This document shows positions 38,225 through 48,651 of a stretch of 64,000 nt of DNA, piece by piece (the stretch's first letter is position 1; each line of letters opens with the position of its first letter). The position numbers and the translations under genes were made by a program. The notes under the pieces are model-generated. The model searched no databases, was not told the origin of the DNA, and was given only the letters and a program-made list of their open reading frames with translations. The stretch spans positions 248,001 through 312,000 of the forward strand of contig JAHBYP010000003.1 of assembly GCA_019635875.1 (NCBI GenBank). The letters are read 5' to 3'. Source of the DNA: Alphaproteobacteria bacterium (GTDB taxonomy: Bacteria; Pseudomonadota; Alphaproteobacteria; Reyranellales; Reyranellaceae).

Positions 38225-39556
38225 ATGGCCAATGCCAGCGACGGGCGTCCGGTCGCCTACATCAACGCCCGACTGATCGATCCGTCGGCCGACACCGACC
38301 AGCGCGGCGCCGTGCTGACCGGCGACGGCAAGATCCTCGACTACGGCGCCAACCTGTTCTCCGGCGGCGCGCCCTACGGCATCGCCACGGTCGATTGCCG
38401 CGGACACTGCCTGGCACCGGGCATCGTCGACCTGCGCGTGCACACTGGCGAACCGGGCGAGGAACACAAGGAGACCTTCGACACCGCCGGCCGCGCCGCG
38501 GCGGCGGGCGGCGTGACCTCGATGTGCATCCTGCCGGACACCGAGCCGCCCTTCGACGACGCTTCGCTGATCGAGTTCGTGGCGCGGCGCGCGCGCCAGG
38601 TGCAACGCACCAAGATGTACGCCTATGGAGCGCTGACCCTGGGCCTGAAAGGCGAACAGCTCAGCGAGATCGGCCTGATCTCGGAAGCCGGCGCCGTAGC
38701 CTTCACCGACGGCGACAGGCCGATCGCCAGCGCCCAGCTGATGCGTCGCGCGCTCTACTACGCCAAGACCTTCGATGCGCTGATCGTGCAGGTGCCGCAG
38801 GAGCCCTCGCTCTCCACCGGCGCGATGAACAGCGGCGAGCTGGCGACGCGCCTGGGTCTGGGCGGCAACCACAAGCTGGCCGAGGCGATCCAGCTCGAGC
38901 GCGACATTCGCCTGGTCGAGATGACCGGCGGCCGTTACCACGCCAGCAAGATCTCGACCGCCGAGGGTGTCGACATCGTGCGCCGCGCCAAGGCGCGCGG
39001 CCTGAAGGTGACCTGCGACACCGCCCCGCACTACTTCGCGCTCAATGAGATCGCCGTCGGCGACTACCGCACCTTCGCCAAGGTCGTGCCGCCGCTGCGC
39101 GCCGAGAGCGATCGTCTCGCCGTCGTCGAGGGCGTGAGCGACGGCACCATCGACTGCATCGTCTCGGACCACCGGCCGCAGGACGTCGAGAGCAAACGCG
39201 TGCCCTTTGCCCTGGCCGAGCCCGGCGTGGTCGGGCTGGAGACGCTGCTGCCGATCGCGCTGGAGCTCTATCACAACGGCCAGATGACGCTGCCGCGCAT
39301 CTGGCAGCGCCTGACGACGACGCCGTCGAGGCTGTTCAAGCTGCCCGGCGGACGCCTGGAAAAGGGCGCGCCGGCCGATCTCGTGCTGTTCGATCCCGAC
39401 ATCGCCTGGGTGATCGATCCCGACAAGTTCGAGAGCAAGACCGGCAACACCGCCTTCGACGAGCGCCCGACCCAGGGGCGCGCGCTGATGACGGTGCTCG
39501 ACGGCCGCGTGATCCATCGCGACAGCAGCCTGTGGCCCGAAACCGTCGCGGCCTGA
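38225..39556 (+). CDS. Dihydroorotase-like protein, probably non-catalytic (PyrC' type)
   Basis: A 443-residue member of the dihydroorotase family. The usual metal motif DxHxHLREPG reads DLRVHTGEPG, so the first His and the substrate Arg are gone; the usual His of HAED/HCED is replaced (IVQVPQEPSL); and TDHAPH reads SDHRPQ. CDTAPHYFALNE keeps one His. Because most zinc ligands are lost, the protein is more likely a structural partner of PyrB than an active dihydroorotase. An active PyrC would then be encoded elsewhere. The gene directly follows pyrB. Confidence 0.88.
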   Translation: MANASDGRPVAYINARLIDPSADTDQRGAVLTGDGKILDYGANLFSGGAPYGIATVDCRGHCLAPGIVDLRVHTGEPGEEHKETFDTAGRAAAAGGVTSMCILPDTEPPFDDASLIEFVARRARQVQRTKMYAYGALTLGLKGEQLSEIGLISEAGAVAFTDGDRPIASAQLMRRALYYAKTFDALIVQVPQEPSLSTGAMNSGELATRLGLGGNHKLAEAIQLERDIRLVEMTGGRYHASKISTAEGVDIVRRAKARGLKVTCDTAPHYFALNEIAVGDYRTFAKVVPPLRAESDRLAVVEGVSDGTIDCIVSDHRPQDVESKRVPFALAEPGVVGLETLLPIALELYHNGQMTLPRIWQRLTTTPSRLFKLPGGRLEKGAPADLVLFDPDIAWVIDPDKFESKTGNTAFDERPTQGRALMTVLDGRVIHRDSSLWPETVAA

Positions 39557-39622
39557 TCACAATTCCGCCGCACAGAATGGTATTCTGACCGCCGTGCCCG
39601 ACCGGGCGTTTCAGGAATCCGC

Positions 39623-40498
39623 ATGGCTCGCAATCTCCTTTCCGCCGCGACCGCCCTCCTCGTCATCGGTGTCGCCGCCAGCGCCACCGCGCAACGCGGT
39701 GCCGATCGCTCGAGTGAACTGCTCGACGCATTGGCGCGGCGCCTGAAGATCTGCTCCGAGCTCACCGACAATGGCCAGCGGCTGGCCTGCTATGATCGCA
39801 TCGAGACCGATGTCGGCAGCGGCGCCTCGGCGGCTCCGCCGCCCGCGGCCCCTGCGCCGCCGCCGGTGGCCGCGCCGCGCCCCGTCTCGCCGCCGCCGGG
39901 CGCCGGACCGGTGACGGCGCAGCCGTTGCCGCCACCGCCCGGCGTCAGCCAGCCTCAGCCCGGCGATCCGCGGCCGCTTGCGCCACCCCCGGCGGCCGCC
40001 CAGCCGCAGGTCTTCCGCGACCCGGCGACCGGCCGGGTCTACGACCCCGGCAATGTCGGCCAGCCCGACGACAAGCCGGTGGCGCCGGCCGACCGCGCCT
40101 TCGACCCGCGCGCCCAGGGCCGCGACACGATCGGCCCGCCGCCGGGCAGCGGCCCCACCGCGCCACGCGTGATCGAGGCGCGCACCCGGGTCATCGGCAG
40201 CGTGCCCAAGGTGTCCGGCCCGGGCTCGAGCGTGCCGCTGGTGGCGCTGGAGATTCCGTCGCTGCACATCGGTCCGCAGGGCCGCTGGGTGCTGCAGATG
40301 AACTTCGCCAACAACTCGGCCCAGCCTTTCGACGCCTCTGTCGCCTGCAGCTTCCGCAACGGCGACCGCACGATCGACGAGGTGCTGGTGTGGCTGCGCG
40401 GCGTGCGCGGCGGCGACAAGGTCACAACCGAGGTGCCCGGTCCGGCGGCCCAGATCTATGTCGACAACGCGCCTTGCACGGTGCGCTCGCCGCGCTAG
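39623..40498 (+). CDS. Secreted proline-rich protein of unknown function
   Basis: A 291-residue protein with a signal peptide (MARNLLSAATALLVIGVAASATAQ), a short helical segment with LKICSELTDNGQRLACYDRIE, a 100-residue low-complexity linker rich in Pro and Ala (about residues 75-185), and a folded C-terminal domain of about 100 residues (VIGSVPKVSGPGSSVPLVALEIPSLHIG onward) with two cysteines. The LACYD pattern occurs in several periplasmic proteins, but I do not recognise the family. The linker suggests a protein that reaches across or along the cell wall. Confidence 0.65.
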   Translation: MARNLLSAATALLVIGVAASATAQRGADRSSELLDALARRLKICSELTDNGQRLACYDRIETDVGSGASAAPPPAAPAPPPVAAPRPVSPPPGAGPVTAQPLPPPPGVSQPQPGDPRPLAPPPAAAQPQVFRDPATGRVYDPGNVGQPDDKPVAPADRAFDPRAQGRDTIGPPPGSGPTAPRVIEARTRVIGSVPKVSGPGSSVPLVALEIPSLHIGPQGRWVLQMNFANNSAQPFDASVACSFRNGDRTIDEVLVWLRGVRGGDKVTTEVPGPAAQIYVDNAPCTVRSPR

Positions 40499-40502
40499 GT
40501 GC

Positions 40503-40564
40503 TTGGGAGCGCCGGCGTCCCGCCGGCCTCTCTGCATGAGCCGGCGGGACGCCGGCGCTCCCAA
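40503..40564. terminator. Perfect 25-bp palindrome at a convergent junction
   Basis: Arms start TTGGGAGCGCCGGCGTCCCG and end CGGGACGCCGGCGCTCCCAA, 25 bp each with no mismatch, around a 12-base loop. The unit lies between converging genes (stops at 40498 and 40570) and has the look of a bidirectional terminator or a repetitive extragenic palindrome. There is no strong T tract. Confidence 0.7.
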
Positions 40565-40569
40565 TGACG

Positions 40570-41214
40570 CTACCGCCCTGCACGCAGCGCCTTGACGAAG
40601 TCGGACAGGCCGATCTGGCGATGTCGCTTCAGCCGTTCGGCCTGCAGGATGGCACGCAGCTCAACCAGGCTGCTGGAGATCTCGCGGTTGACGATGACGT
40701 AGTCGTACTCCGCCCAGTGACTCATCTCGTCGGCCGCCTTGGCCATGCGCCGGGCGACGATGTCGGCCGAGTCCTGTGCGCGCGTCACCAGGCGACGTTC
40801 GAGCTCGCCGGTCGAGGGCGGCAGGATGAAGACGCTGACCAGATCTTCGCGGGCGCGCTCGACCAGCTGCTGCGTGCCCTGCCAGTCGATGTCGAACAGC
40901 ATGTCGCGGCCGGCCGACAGCGAGGCCTCGACCGGCGCCCGCGGCGTGCCGTAATAGTTGTCGAAGACTTGTGCCCATTCGAGCAGCTCGTCGCGCTCGA
41001 CCATGGCGCGAAAGCGCGCGGTGTCGATGAAGTGATAGTCGACGCCGTCGCGCTCGTTGGGCCGCCTGGATCGCGTCGTCGCGGAGATCGACAGCTCGAT
41101 GTCGCTGTCGTGCTCCAGCAGCAGGCGCGACAACGTCGTCTTGCCGGCGCCCGACGGCGAGGACAGCACCAGCATCAGGCCACGGCGCACGATCGCGGCG
41201 CCGTCACTCGACAT
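40570..41214 (-). CDS. gmk: Guanylate kinase
   Basis: A 214-residue enzyme that phosphorylates GMP to GDP. The P-loop is LSSPSGAGKTTLSRLL, the GMP-binding residues are in SISATTRSRRPNERDGVDYHFI and EWAQVFDNYYGTPR, and the catalytic-lid region is RRLVTRAQDSADIVARRMAKA. Length is normal. Its start overlaps the end of yicC by eleven bases, a common alphaproteobacterial order (yicC-gmk). Confidence 0.96.
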   Translation of the reverse strand: MSSDGAAIVRRGLMLVLSSPSGAGKTTLSRLLLEHDSDIELSISATTRSRRPNERDGVDYHFIDTARFRAMVERDELLEWAQVFDNYYGTPRAPVEASLSAGRDMLFDIDWQGTQQLVERAREDLVSVFILPPSTGELERRLVTRAQDSADIVARRMAKAADEMSHWAEYDYVIVNREISSSLVELRAILQAERLKRHRQIGLSDFVKALRAGR

Positions 41215-42103
41215 TCTGCACCTGCTCGCGCATCTGCTCGATGGCGCTCTTCAGCTCGATGCCGATTCGCGTGAGCTCGATATCGGCCGATTTCGAGCAC
41301 AGCGTATTGGCCTCGCGATTGAACTCCTGGCAGAGGAAGTCGAACTTGCGGCCCACCGGCTGGCTGCGGCCGCCGGCCGCCAGCAGGTCGTGCGCCTGGG
41401 CGATATGCGCCGCCAGCCTGTCGAGCTCCTCGCGTACGTCGGCCTTGCCGACCAGCAGCGCCACCTCCTGCGCCAGCCGCTCCTCGCTCAGCCCCGGCGC
41501 GCGGCCGATCACGTCGGCGAGCTGCGCCTCGAAGCGCGCGCGCACCACCTCGGCCTGGGCGCCGGCGCGGCCCGCCGCCTTCTCGCGCAGGCTCGTCACC
41601 TCGTCGATCCGCTGCCTGAGGATCGCGTCGAGACGCGCGCCCTCTTCCGCCCGCGACCTCGACAGGCCCTCGAGCGCGCGCTTCAGCGACTCCATGATGG
41701 CCGCGTCGCGGCGTGCGAGCTCCTCCTCGCTGGGCGCGGCCGGCTGATCGTCCTCGAGCACGCCGCGCACACGCAGCAGGCCATCGGCCGTCGGCGCGGC
41801 GATCTCGCCCTGGCTCCGCAGCTCGCCGATCACCCCCAGCAACTCGCGCACGAGCTCACGATTGATGCGCGGCGGCTGCCCGGCGCGGCGCTCGGTGACC
41901 GAAAGCGAGAGCGAGACGTTGCCGCGCTTGACCGCCTCGGCCGCGGCGGCGCGCGCCGCGTGATCGAGCCGCTCGTAGCCCGGCGGCACACGCGTCCGCG
42001 CCTCCAGGGTGCGGCCGTTGACGCTGCGCGCCTCCCATGCCCAGGACAGGGGCCCGTCGCCGCCCTCGGCCCGGGCGTAGCCCGTCATGCTGTGGATGGT
42101 CAA
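41204..42103 (-). CDS. yicC: YicC-family endoribonuclease-like protein
   Basis: A 299-residue protein of the YicC/YloC family, recently linked to RNA cleavage. It opens with TIHSMTGYARAEG, where the family has SMTGFAR, and ends with the conserved KSADIELTRIGIELKSAIEQMREQVQNVE. The TTG at 42103 is preferred to the ATG at 42088 because GGGGAG and GCGGGG lie upstream of the TTG, while the ATG has no ribosome site and would cut the family N-terminus. It is coupled to gmk. Confidence 0.9.
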   Translation of the reverse strand: MTIHSMTGYARAEGGDGPLSWAWEARSVNGRTLEARTRVPPGYERLDHAARAAAAEAVKRGNVSLSLSVTERRAGQPPRINRELVRELLGVIGELRSQGEIAAPTADGLLRVRGVLEDDQPAAPSEEELARRDAAIMESLKRALEGLSRSRAEEGARLDAILRQRIDEVTSLREKAAGRAGAQAEVVRARFEAQLADVIGRAPGLSEERLAQEVALLVGKADVREELDRLAAHIAQAHDLLAAGGRSQPVGRKFDFLCQEFNREANTLCSKSADIELTRIGIELKSAIEQMREQVQNVE

Positions 42104-42125
42104 AACCCCGCTCTCCCCTCTCGCC

Positions 42126-42593
42126 CTACCGTACGCGCGTCCAGATCTGCGTCTTGCCGAGGATCGGCGCGCCGACATAGCCGCGCAGGCGAAGCGTGCC
42201 GTCGGCCTGCAGCGACAGATTGGCCCTGTAGGTCTTGCCGTCCTCGGCGCTGTAGATCGCGCCTTCCTCGAAGCTGTTGGCCGTCGATGCCGGCTTGAAA
42301 TTGTAGAGGAACACCATCTGCAGCACCCTGCGCGCGCGCAGCCCGGGATCCGGATTGCGATGATCGACCGCGTCCTCGGGCTTCACCGGCTTGCCGTCGG
42401 CGCCCTTGGGATCGAGCAGCCGCACGACGCGGCCGCAGACCGGGCCATTCGCCGCGTCGGGGCACCTGTAGATCTCGACATGCGCCGACTTCGACGCGGT
42501 CAGCCACACGCCGTAGATGTCGGCCGCGGCCGCCGGCGACGCCGCCAGCGCGCCGGCCAGAACGGCCGGCGCCGTGGTCCACGCCAGGCGCAT
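42126..42593 (-). CDS. DUF2147 family secreted protein
   Basis: A 155-residue exported protein: signal MRLAWTTAPAVLAGALAASPAAA, then DIYGVWLTASKSAHVEIYRCPDAANGPVCGRVVRL, which is the DUF2147 opening, and the end YRANLSLQADGTLRLRGYVGAPILGKTQIWTRV. The fold is a small beta-barrel; function is unknown, though such proteins occur with envelope and stress genes. The ATG shares a base with the stop of the SDR gene upstream (TGATG). Confidence 0.87.
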   Translation of the reverse strand: MRLAWTTAPAVLAGALAASPAAAADIYGVWLTASKSAHVEIYRCPDAANGPVCGRVVRLLDPKGADGKPVKPEDAVDHRNPDPGLRARRVLQMVFLYNFKPASTANSFEEGAIYSAEDGKTYRANLSLQADGTLRLRGYVGAPILGKTQIWTRVR

Positions 42594-43372
42594 CAATAGG
42601 TGCCCGGATACTGGCCGCCATCCATCAGCACGTTCTGGCCAGTGATGTAGCCGGCATGCACGCTGCACAGGAAGGCGCAGGCGGCGCCGAACTCGTCGGC
42701 CGTGCCGAAGCGGCCGGCGGGATGCGCCGCGGCCGCCTGATCGCGCTCCTGCTCGAAGCTGCGATTGTTCATGCGCGCGCGCGCCACCATGGTGCCGCGC
42801 AGGCGGTCGGTGTCGAACGGCCCGGGCAGCAGGCCGTTGATGGTGACGCCGTGCTTCACCGTCTTGCGCGCGATGCCGGCGACGAAGCCGGTGAGCCCGC
42901 TGCGCGCGCCGTTGCTCAGCCCCAGCACGTCGATCGGCGCCTTCACCGAGCTCGAGGTGATGTTGACGATGCGCCCGAAGCCGCGCTTCATCATGCCGTC
43001 GACCGTCGCCTTGATCAGCTCGATCGGGGTCAGCATGTTGGCGTCGATCGCCTTGATCCAGTGATCGCGCGTCCACTCCCGGAAATCGCCCGGCGGCGGG
43101 CCGCCGGCGTTGTTGATCACGATGTCCGGCTCGGGGCAGGCCTGGAGCACGGCGGCGCGGCCCTCCGGCGTGGTGATGTCGATGGCCACCGCCGTGACCT
43201 TCGCACCCGTGGCCTTGCGGATCTCCTCCGCCGTCGCCTCCAGCTCGCTCGCCGTGCGCGCATTGATCACCAGGTCGACGCCCTCGCGCGCCAGATGCAT
43301 GGCGCAGCCCTTGCCCAGGCCCTTGCTGGCGGCGCAGACGATGGCCTTGCGGCCCTTGATACCGAGATCCAT
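42593..43372 (-). CDS. Short-chain dehydrogenase/reductase-family protein with altered active site
   Basis: A 259-residue SDR. The nucleotide motif is present in a modified form (CAASKGLGKGCAMHLA for TGxxxGIG), and NNAGGPPP and the NITSSS serine are there. The catalytic YxxxK is not: the equivalent place reads LGLSNGARSGLTGF, with no Tyr and with Arg where Lys is expected. A subgroup of SDRs carries this SNxxR form. The C-terminal YITGQNVLMDGGQYPGTY is normal. Substrate unknown; activity may be changed or lost. Confidence 0.9.
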   Translation of the reverse strand: MDLGIKGRKAIVCAASKGLGKGCAMHLAREGVDLVINARTASELEATAEEIRKATGAKVTAVAIDITTPEGRAAVLQACPEPDIVINNAGGPPPGDFREWTRDHWIKAIDANMLTPIELIKATVDGMMKRGFGRIVNITSSSVKAPIDVLGLSNGARSGLTGFVAGIARKTVKHGVTINGLLPGPFDTDRLRGTMVARARMNNRSFEQERDQAAAAHPAGRFGTADEFGAACAFLCSVHAGYITGQNVLMDGGQYPGTY

Positions 43373-43406
43373 GAAGCTCCTCCCAGGTTGCGGTGGCGAG
43401 CCTAGC

Positions 43407-44096
43407 CTATCCGTCGTCCGCGGCGAACAGTTCCGACAGCAGCTTGACCGAGACCGGGCGCTTCTGCGCCAGCGCCTGATGATCGGCGGCGTCGACGATG
43501 GCGCGCGCGGCCGCCAGCGAGCGGTCCATCCGGCGGATCAGGAAGGCGATCGCCTCGGCGCCGATCTGCACCTGGCGGTCGCGGAACAGCTTCACCAGCA
43601 CCGCCGCGAGCAGGGCGTCGTCGGGTGCCTCGATGGCGGCGACCTGCGCCGTGCGCAGGCGCGATGCGAGATCCGCCAGCGCCACCGGCCAGCGCGACGG
43701 CGGCTCGGCGGCGGCCATCGCCAGCCAGCCGCCGCGTTCGCGCAGCCAGTTGAACAGGTGGAAGAGCTGGCGTTCACGATCGGCGTCGCCGGCGACGGCC
43801 TGCGCGTCGTCAAGCGCCACGGCCGTGGCGTCGCCGATCGCATCGAGCACGGCGGCGAAGGCGGCGGTCGAGAGATCGGCCGGCGTCAGCAGGCGCGCGC
43901 GCGCCTGCTCGGCCCAGATACGCAGCAGGTGGGTCTTGCCGCTGCCCGACGGACCGGCCAGCGCCAGGGCCGGGCCGGGCCAATCGGGCCAGCGCTCGAT
44001 CCATGCCAGTGCGACGGCGTTGGCCTCGGCCGGCAGGAAGTCGTCGCGGCGATACGAAGGTTCGCCCGCCAGGTCGAGCGGCAATTGTCGGGTCAT
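43407..44096 (-). CDS. hdaA: DnaA-related replication regulator HdaA
   Basis: A 229-residue AAA+ domain protein that, together with the sliding clamp, inactivates ATP-DnaA in alphaproteobacteria. The N-terminus carries the clamp-binding motif QLPLDL (MTRQLPLDLAG). Walker A is AGPSGSGKTHLLRIW, Walker B is AVALDDAQA, and the arginine-finger area is ASRLRTAQVAAI. There is no DNA-binding domain IV, which separates it from DnaA. The ATG overlaps the stop of the permease gene (ATGA). Confidence 0.92.
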   Translation of the reverse strand: MTRQLPLDLAGEPSYRRDDFLPAEANAVALAWIERWPDWPGPALALAGPSGSGKTHLLRIWAEQARARLLTPADLSTAAFAAVLDAIGDATAVALDDAQAVAGDADRERQLFHLFNWLRERGGWLAMAAAEPPSRWPVALADLASRLRTAQVAAIEAPDDALLAAVLVKLFRDRQVQIGAEAIAFLIRRMDRSLAAARAIVDAADHQALAQKRPVSVKLLSELFAADDG

Positions 44097-45175
44097 GCCG
44101 TCGGCGGCGTGTCCTCCGCGCCGCGGTAGTACGGGCTCTCGCGATAGCGGGCGACGAAGAAGCGCACGATGACCCCGAGCACGGCGGCGACCGGCACCGA
44201 CAGCAGCAGGCCGACGAAGCCGAACAGGGCGCCGCCCGCCAGCAGCGCGAACATCAGCCAGACGGCATGCACGCCGACGCGGTCGCCGACCAGCTTGGGC
44301 GTGAGGATGTTGCCTTCGAGGAACTGGCCGAGCGCGAAGATCGCCAGCACGATTGCCACCTTGATCCATTCGGGAGGGAATTGTGCCAGCGCCATGCCGA
44401 TCGCCAGGATGGCGCCGACCCAGCTGCCGACGAAGGGGATGAAGGCGATCACGCCGATGATCAGGCCGATGATCAGGCCGAACTCGAGACCGACGATCAT
44501 CAGGGTCACGCTGTAGAAGACCGCCAGCGACAGGCAGACGATCGCCTGGCCGCGAACATAGCCACCGACGGCGCGGTTGGAGTCGCGGGCGATGCGGCGG
44601 ATGGCCGGCGCCTGGTTGCGCGGCAGCAGCCCATCGGCGACGGCGATCAGGCGCGGCCAGTCGCGCATCAGGTAGAAGGCGACGACCGGCGTCAGGAAGA
44701 CCAGCGCCAGGACGTTCAGCACGGCGAAGCCCTGGCTGAGGATGCCGGCCAGGAACGTGCCGACGAACTTCAGCGCATCGCCGGCGATGCCGGCGGCGCC
44801 TTCGGCATTGGGCCCGGTGCCGGGGACCATGCCCAGGCGCTCGCGCAGCGGATCGAGCAGCGGCTGGAACCGCTGGTACAGGCGCGCGATGTATTGCGGC
44901 ACCTTGGCCGCGAGGCTCTGCGCCTGGTCGGCGATCATCGGCGCGACCGCCAGCACCATGCCGATGCCGAGCAGTGAGACCAGCGCCAGGGTGACCAGCG
45001 TGGCCGCGGTGCGCGAGCGCAGCGGCTTCTCCAGCCGCTCGACGATGGGATCGAGGAAATAGGCGATGGCGATGCCGGCCACGAACGGCAGCAGAACGTC
45101 GCGCAGCAGCCACAGCGCGGCGACGAACAGCGCGCCGCCGATCAGCCAGAACCTCAGATGCCTAGTCGCGCTCAT
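44093..45175 (-). CDS. AI-2E family (PerM-type) membrane transporter
   Basis: A 360-residue membrane protein with seven or eight helices. Family segments include LLRDVLLPFVAGIAIAYFLDPIVERLE near the N-terminus, the amphipathic region around residues 90-150, and the end block IGVIAFIPFVGSWVGAILAIGMALAQF, GNILTPKLVGDRVGVHAVWLMFALLAGGALFGFVGLLLSVPVAA. The family exports small molecules or ions, and the name from AI-2 export applies to few members. It is co-transcribed between a CDP-alcohol phosphotransferase gene and hdaA. Confidence 0.9.
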   Translation of the reverse strand: MSATRHLRFWLIGGALFVAALWLLRDVLLPFVAGIAIAYFLDPIVERLEKPLRSRTAATLVTLALVSLLGIGMVLAVAPMIADQAQSLAAKVPQYIARLYQRFQPLLDPLRERLGMVPGTGPNAEGAAGIAGDALKFVGTFLAGILSQGFAVLNVLALVFLTPVVAFYLMRDWPRLIAVADGLLPRNQAPAIRRIARDSNRAVGGYVRGQAIVCLSLAVFYSVTLMIVGLEFGLIIGLIIGVIAFIPFVGSWVGAILAIGMALAQFPPEWIKVAIVLAIFALGQFLEGNILTPKLVGDRVGVHAVWLMFALLAGGALFGFVGLLLSVPVAAVLGVIVRFFVARYRESPYYRGAEDTPPTA

Positions 45176-45759
45176 GCGTCCCCATCGCTCGATCTGCCGG
45201 CCATCGTGTCGTCCCACGCCCCGACGCGCCGCCACCATGTCACCACATAGGCGGCGCCCGACAGGACCGTCGTCGCCGCCACGCCGTAAATCGCCACCCT
45301 GAGCGCCGGCGTCTGGTGAAATCCGAAAGCGAGTTCGGCCAGCACCCAGACGGCGAGCGCGATCTGCGCGGCGGTGTTGATCTTGCTGATCATCATCGGC
45401 TGCATCTGCAGACTGTTCGTCACGATGCGCACGAGCAGGGCTCCGCCGACGATCACGACGTCGCGGAAAGCGACGAGCGCGACCAGCCATACCGGCAGGA
45501 AGCCGTAGGCCGCCAGCACGACGTAGGTCGTCACCAGCAGCGCCTTGTCGGCGATCGGGTCAAGATAGGCGCCCAGCACGCTGCGGAGGTTCAAACGCTT
45601 GGCGAGGAAGCCGTCGAGCGCATCGGAGAGGCCGGCCGACAGGAAGATCCAGAACGCCGCGGCGTGCTCGGCGGCGACGATCGCCCAGACCATCGCCGGT
45701 GCACAGGCCAGCCGCGCCAGGCTGAGCGCGTTGGGCAGTTGCGCGAGGATGCTGCGCAT
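45172..45759 (-). CDS. CDP-alcohol phosphatidyltransferase family protein
   Basis: A 195-residue membrane enzyme. The catalytic motif of this family is visible as SDALDGFLAKRLNLRSVLGAYLDPIADK: DG, the A-K/R step, G, then two spaced Asp residues. It has about four to six hydrophobic segments. It transfers a phosphatidyl group from CDP-diacylglycerol to an alcohol, and phosphatidylglycerol phosphate synthase is the closest guess. It overlaps the permease gene by four bases. Confidence 0.87.
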   Translation of the reverse strand: MRSILAQLPNALSLARLACAPAMVWAIVAAEHAAAFWIFLSAGLSDALDGFLAKRLNLRSVLGAYLDPIADKALLVTTYVVLAAYGFLPVWLVALVAFRDVVIVGGALLVRIVTNSLQMQPMMISKINTAAQIALAVWVLAELAFGFHQTPALRVAIYGVAATTVLSGAAYVVTWWRRVGAWDDTMAGRSSDGDA

Positions 45760-45767
45760 CGCGGCGA

Positions 45768-46853
45768 TCAGCGCTCGACGATCACGTACTGGCCATCCTG
45801 CTCGCGCAGAGCCAGCTTGAGCTGGCCGAGCGCCTTCTCGAACTGCTCGCGCGTGCCGAAATGCTCGATCCGCACGTAGGCCTGCTCGCTCTCCAGCGCC
45901 CGCACGTCGACGCGACGGATGATCGGCGAGTTCTGCAGCCGCTTGCGCGTCTTGATCCAGTCGGCCAGCGCCTTGATCGGGACCACCGCCTCGACGGCGC
46001 TGGCCCCGTCGCGCGATACCGCGGCGATCGCCTTGTAGTCCTCCTCGATGCGCGTGCGCAGGCGCACCGCCGCCTCGAGCAGCTTGGTTGCGGCGACGCC
46101 GTTGACCTGCGGCTGATCGAAGCGATCGCCGATCGTCAGGTCGTACAGTGCGGCCGAGATCGTGTAGGGACCCTCGGGCTCGCCGGTCGCGATCACGACC
46201 AAGACGCGCCTGGCCTGGTAACGTTCAGCCAGCTTGGCGATCGCCGCCATGTCGCCGACGAAGGCCTGCTCAGGACTCATCGTATCGAGGTCGGGCTGGT
46301 CGGCCTTGATGAGCGTCATCGGCACGATACCGTCGACCGCCGAGACCCGCGTCCAGGCTTCGCGCCACTCCGTGTGGTCCTCGAGCGGCGACACGCCGAG
46401 CTTCGAGCGCACCAGGGGCACGACCAGGACCGGCGTCGCCATGCGGTCGACGAACGCGACCCCGGCGCCGCCCAGATAGCTGCGGATCTGGTCGGGCACG
46501 AAGGCGATCCGCAGGGTTGCGACATAGCGGTTGACCGAGGGCCGCTCATTCTCGATCTCGAAGCCGCTGACCATGGCCTCGATCTGCGCCGGCTCCAGCG
46601 GCGGCAACTTTTCCACATCCGCCTCGGCGACCAGACGGCGGATCAGCAGCGACAGCGCTTTCTTCTCGGCTTCGGGCAGGGCCCTTTCGCGCGCCTTGAC
46701 CGGGTCCGGGCCGGCGACGTCGATCTGAACGCCGCCGACGGTGAAGATGGGATCGCCGCGCTGCGCCAAGGCGGTGGGCACCGCCAGGACCAGTGCCAAC
46801 CCCAGCGCGATGATCAGTCGCGGCACGCGGCGGAAGGTCAGGAGCGGCGCCAT
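45768..46853 (-). CDS. DUF2066 domain secreted protein
   Basis: A 361-residue protein with a signal peptide ([19 protein letters not shown]) and a DUF2066-type body ([63 protein letters not shown]). The function of the family is unknown; it is probably periplasmic. It is the first gene of a four-gene minus-strand operon (this gene, CDP-alcohol phosphotransferase, PerM-type permease, hdaA) and is divergent from purM. Confidence 0.87.
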   Translation of the reverse strand: MAPLLTFRRVPRLIIALGLALVLAVPTALAQRGDPIFTVGGVQIDVAGPDPVKARERALPEAEKKALSLLIRRLVAEADVEKLPPLEPAQIEAMVSGFEIENERPSVNRYVATLRIAFVPDQIRSYLGGAGVAFVDRMATPVLVVPLVRSKLGVSPLEDHTEWREAWTRVSAVDGIVPMTLIKADQPDLDTMSPEQAFVGDMAAIAKLAERYQARRVLVVIATGEPEGPYTISAALYDLTIGDRFDQPQVNGVAATKLLEAAVRLRTRIEEDYKAIAAVSRDGASAVEAVVPIKALADWIKTRKRLQNSPIIRRVDVRALESEQAYVRIEHFGTREQFEKALGQLKLALREQDGQYVIVER

Positions 46854-46880
46854 TGCAATGCCTCGACGATGGAGTATTTT
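46853..46880 (+). promoter_or_regulatory. Possible purM promoter
   Basis: TTGCAA (46853-46858) and TATTTT (46875-46880) are spaced 16 bases apart. Transcription would begin near 46887, about 25 bases before the TTG start of purM. The -35 box overlaps the start codon of the divergent gene, so the two units share a very short control region. Confidence 0.45.
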
Positions 46881-46912
46881 CGCGCCCGATTTCTAGCACG
46901 ATCGGGCGCCGC

Positions 46913-47991
<1,079 letters not shown>

Positions 47992-48004
<13 letters not shown>

Positions 48005-48651
48005 AGGCCGGCATCCTGATCTCCGGTCGCGGCTCGAATATGGCGGCGTTGATCGCCGCCACCCGCACCGAGGACTTCCCGGCCGAGATCGCCCTGGTGG
48101 TCAGCAACCGCGCTGATGCTGGCGGCCTGGTAATGGCGCGCGAGGCGGGTGTGCCGACGGCGGTGATCTCGCATCGCGACTACCCGGACCGCGAGAGCTT
48201 CGACCGCGCCATCAGTGCCGATCTGGAGAGCGCGGGTGTCGATATCGTCTGCCTCGCCGGCTTCATGCGCATCTTCAGCCCGTGGTTTCCGGCACGCTGG
48301 CCCAACCGCATCCTCAACATCCATCCCTCGCTGCTGCCCTCGTTCAAGGGCCTGAAGGTGCAGCAGCAGGCGATCGACGCCAACGCGCGGGTCAGCGGCT
48401 GCACCGTGCACATCGTCACCAGCGATCTCGACGACGGCCCGACCGTGGCGCAGGCCGCCGTGCCGGTGCTGGCCACCGACGACGCCGACTCGCTGTCCGC
48501 CCGCATCCTCGCCACCGAGCACGAGCTTTACCCGCTGGTGCTGCGCTGGTTCGCAGAGGGTCGCGTGCGGCTGGAGCCGCGCGAGGGCCTGCCGCCGCGT
48601 GTCGTGATCCAGGGCGTGCCGCCCGACGCGGCCCTGCTCTGGCGGCCGTGA
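47992..48651 (+). CDS. purN: Phosphoribosylglycinamide formyltransferase PurN
   Basis: A 219-residue enzyme that transfers a formyl group from 10-formyltetrahydrofolate to GAR. It shows [15 protein letters not shown] near the start, [11 protein letters not shown], the active-site block [12 protein letters not shown] (Asn and His) and [16 protein letters not shown] (catalytic Asp). The ATG lies inside the end of purM, and the stop shares one base with the next gene, so the three are translated as a unit. Confidence 0.95.
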
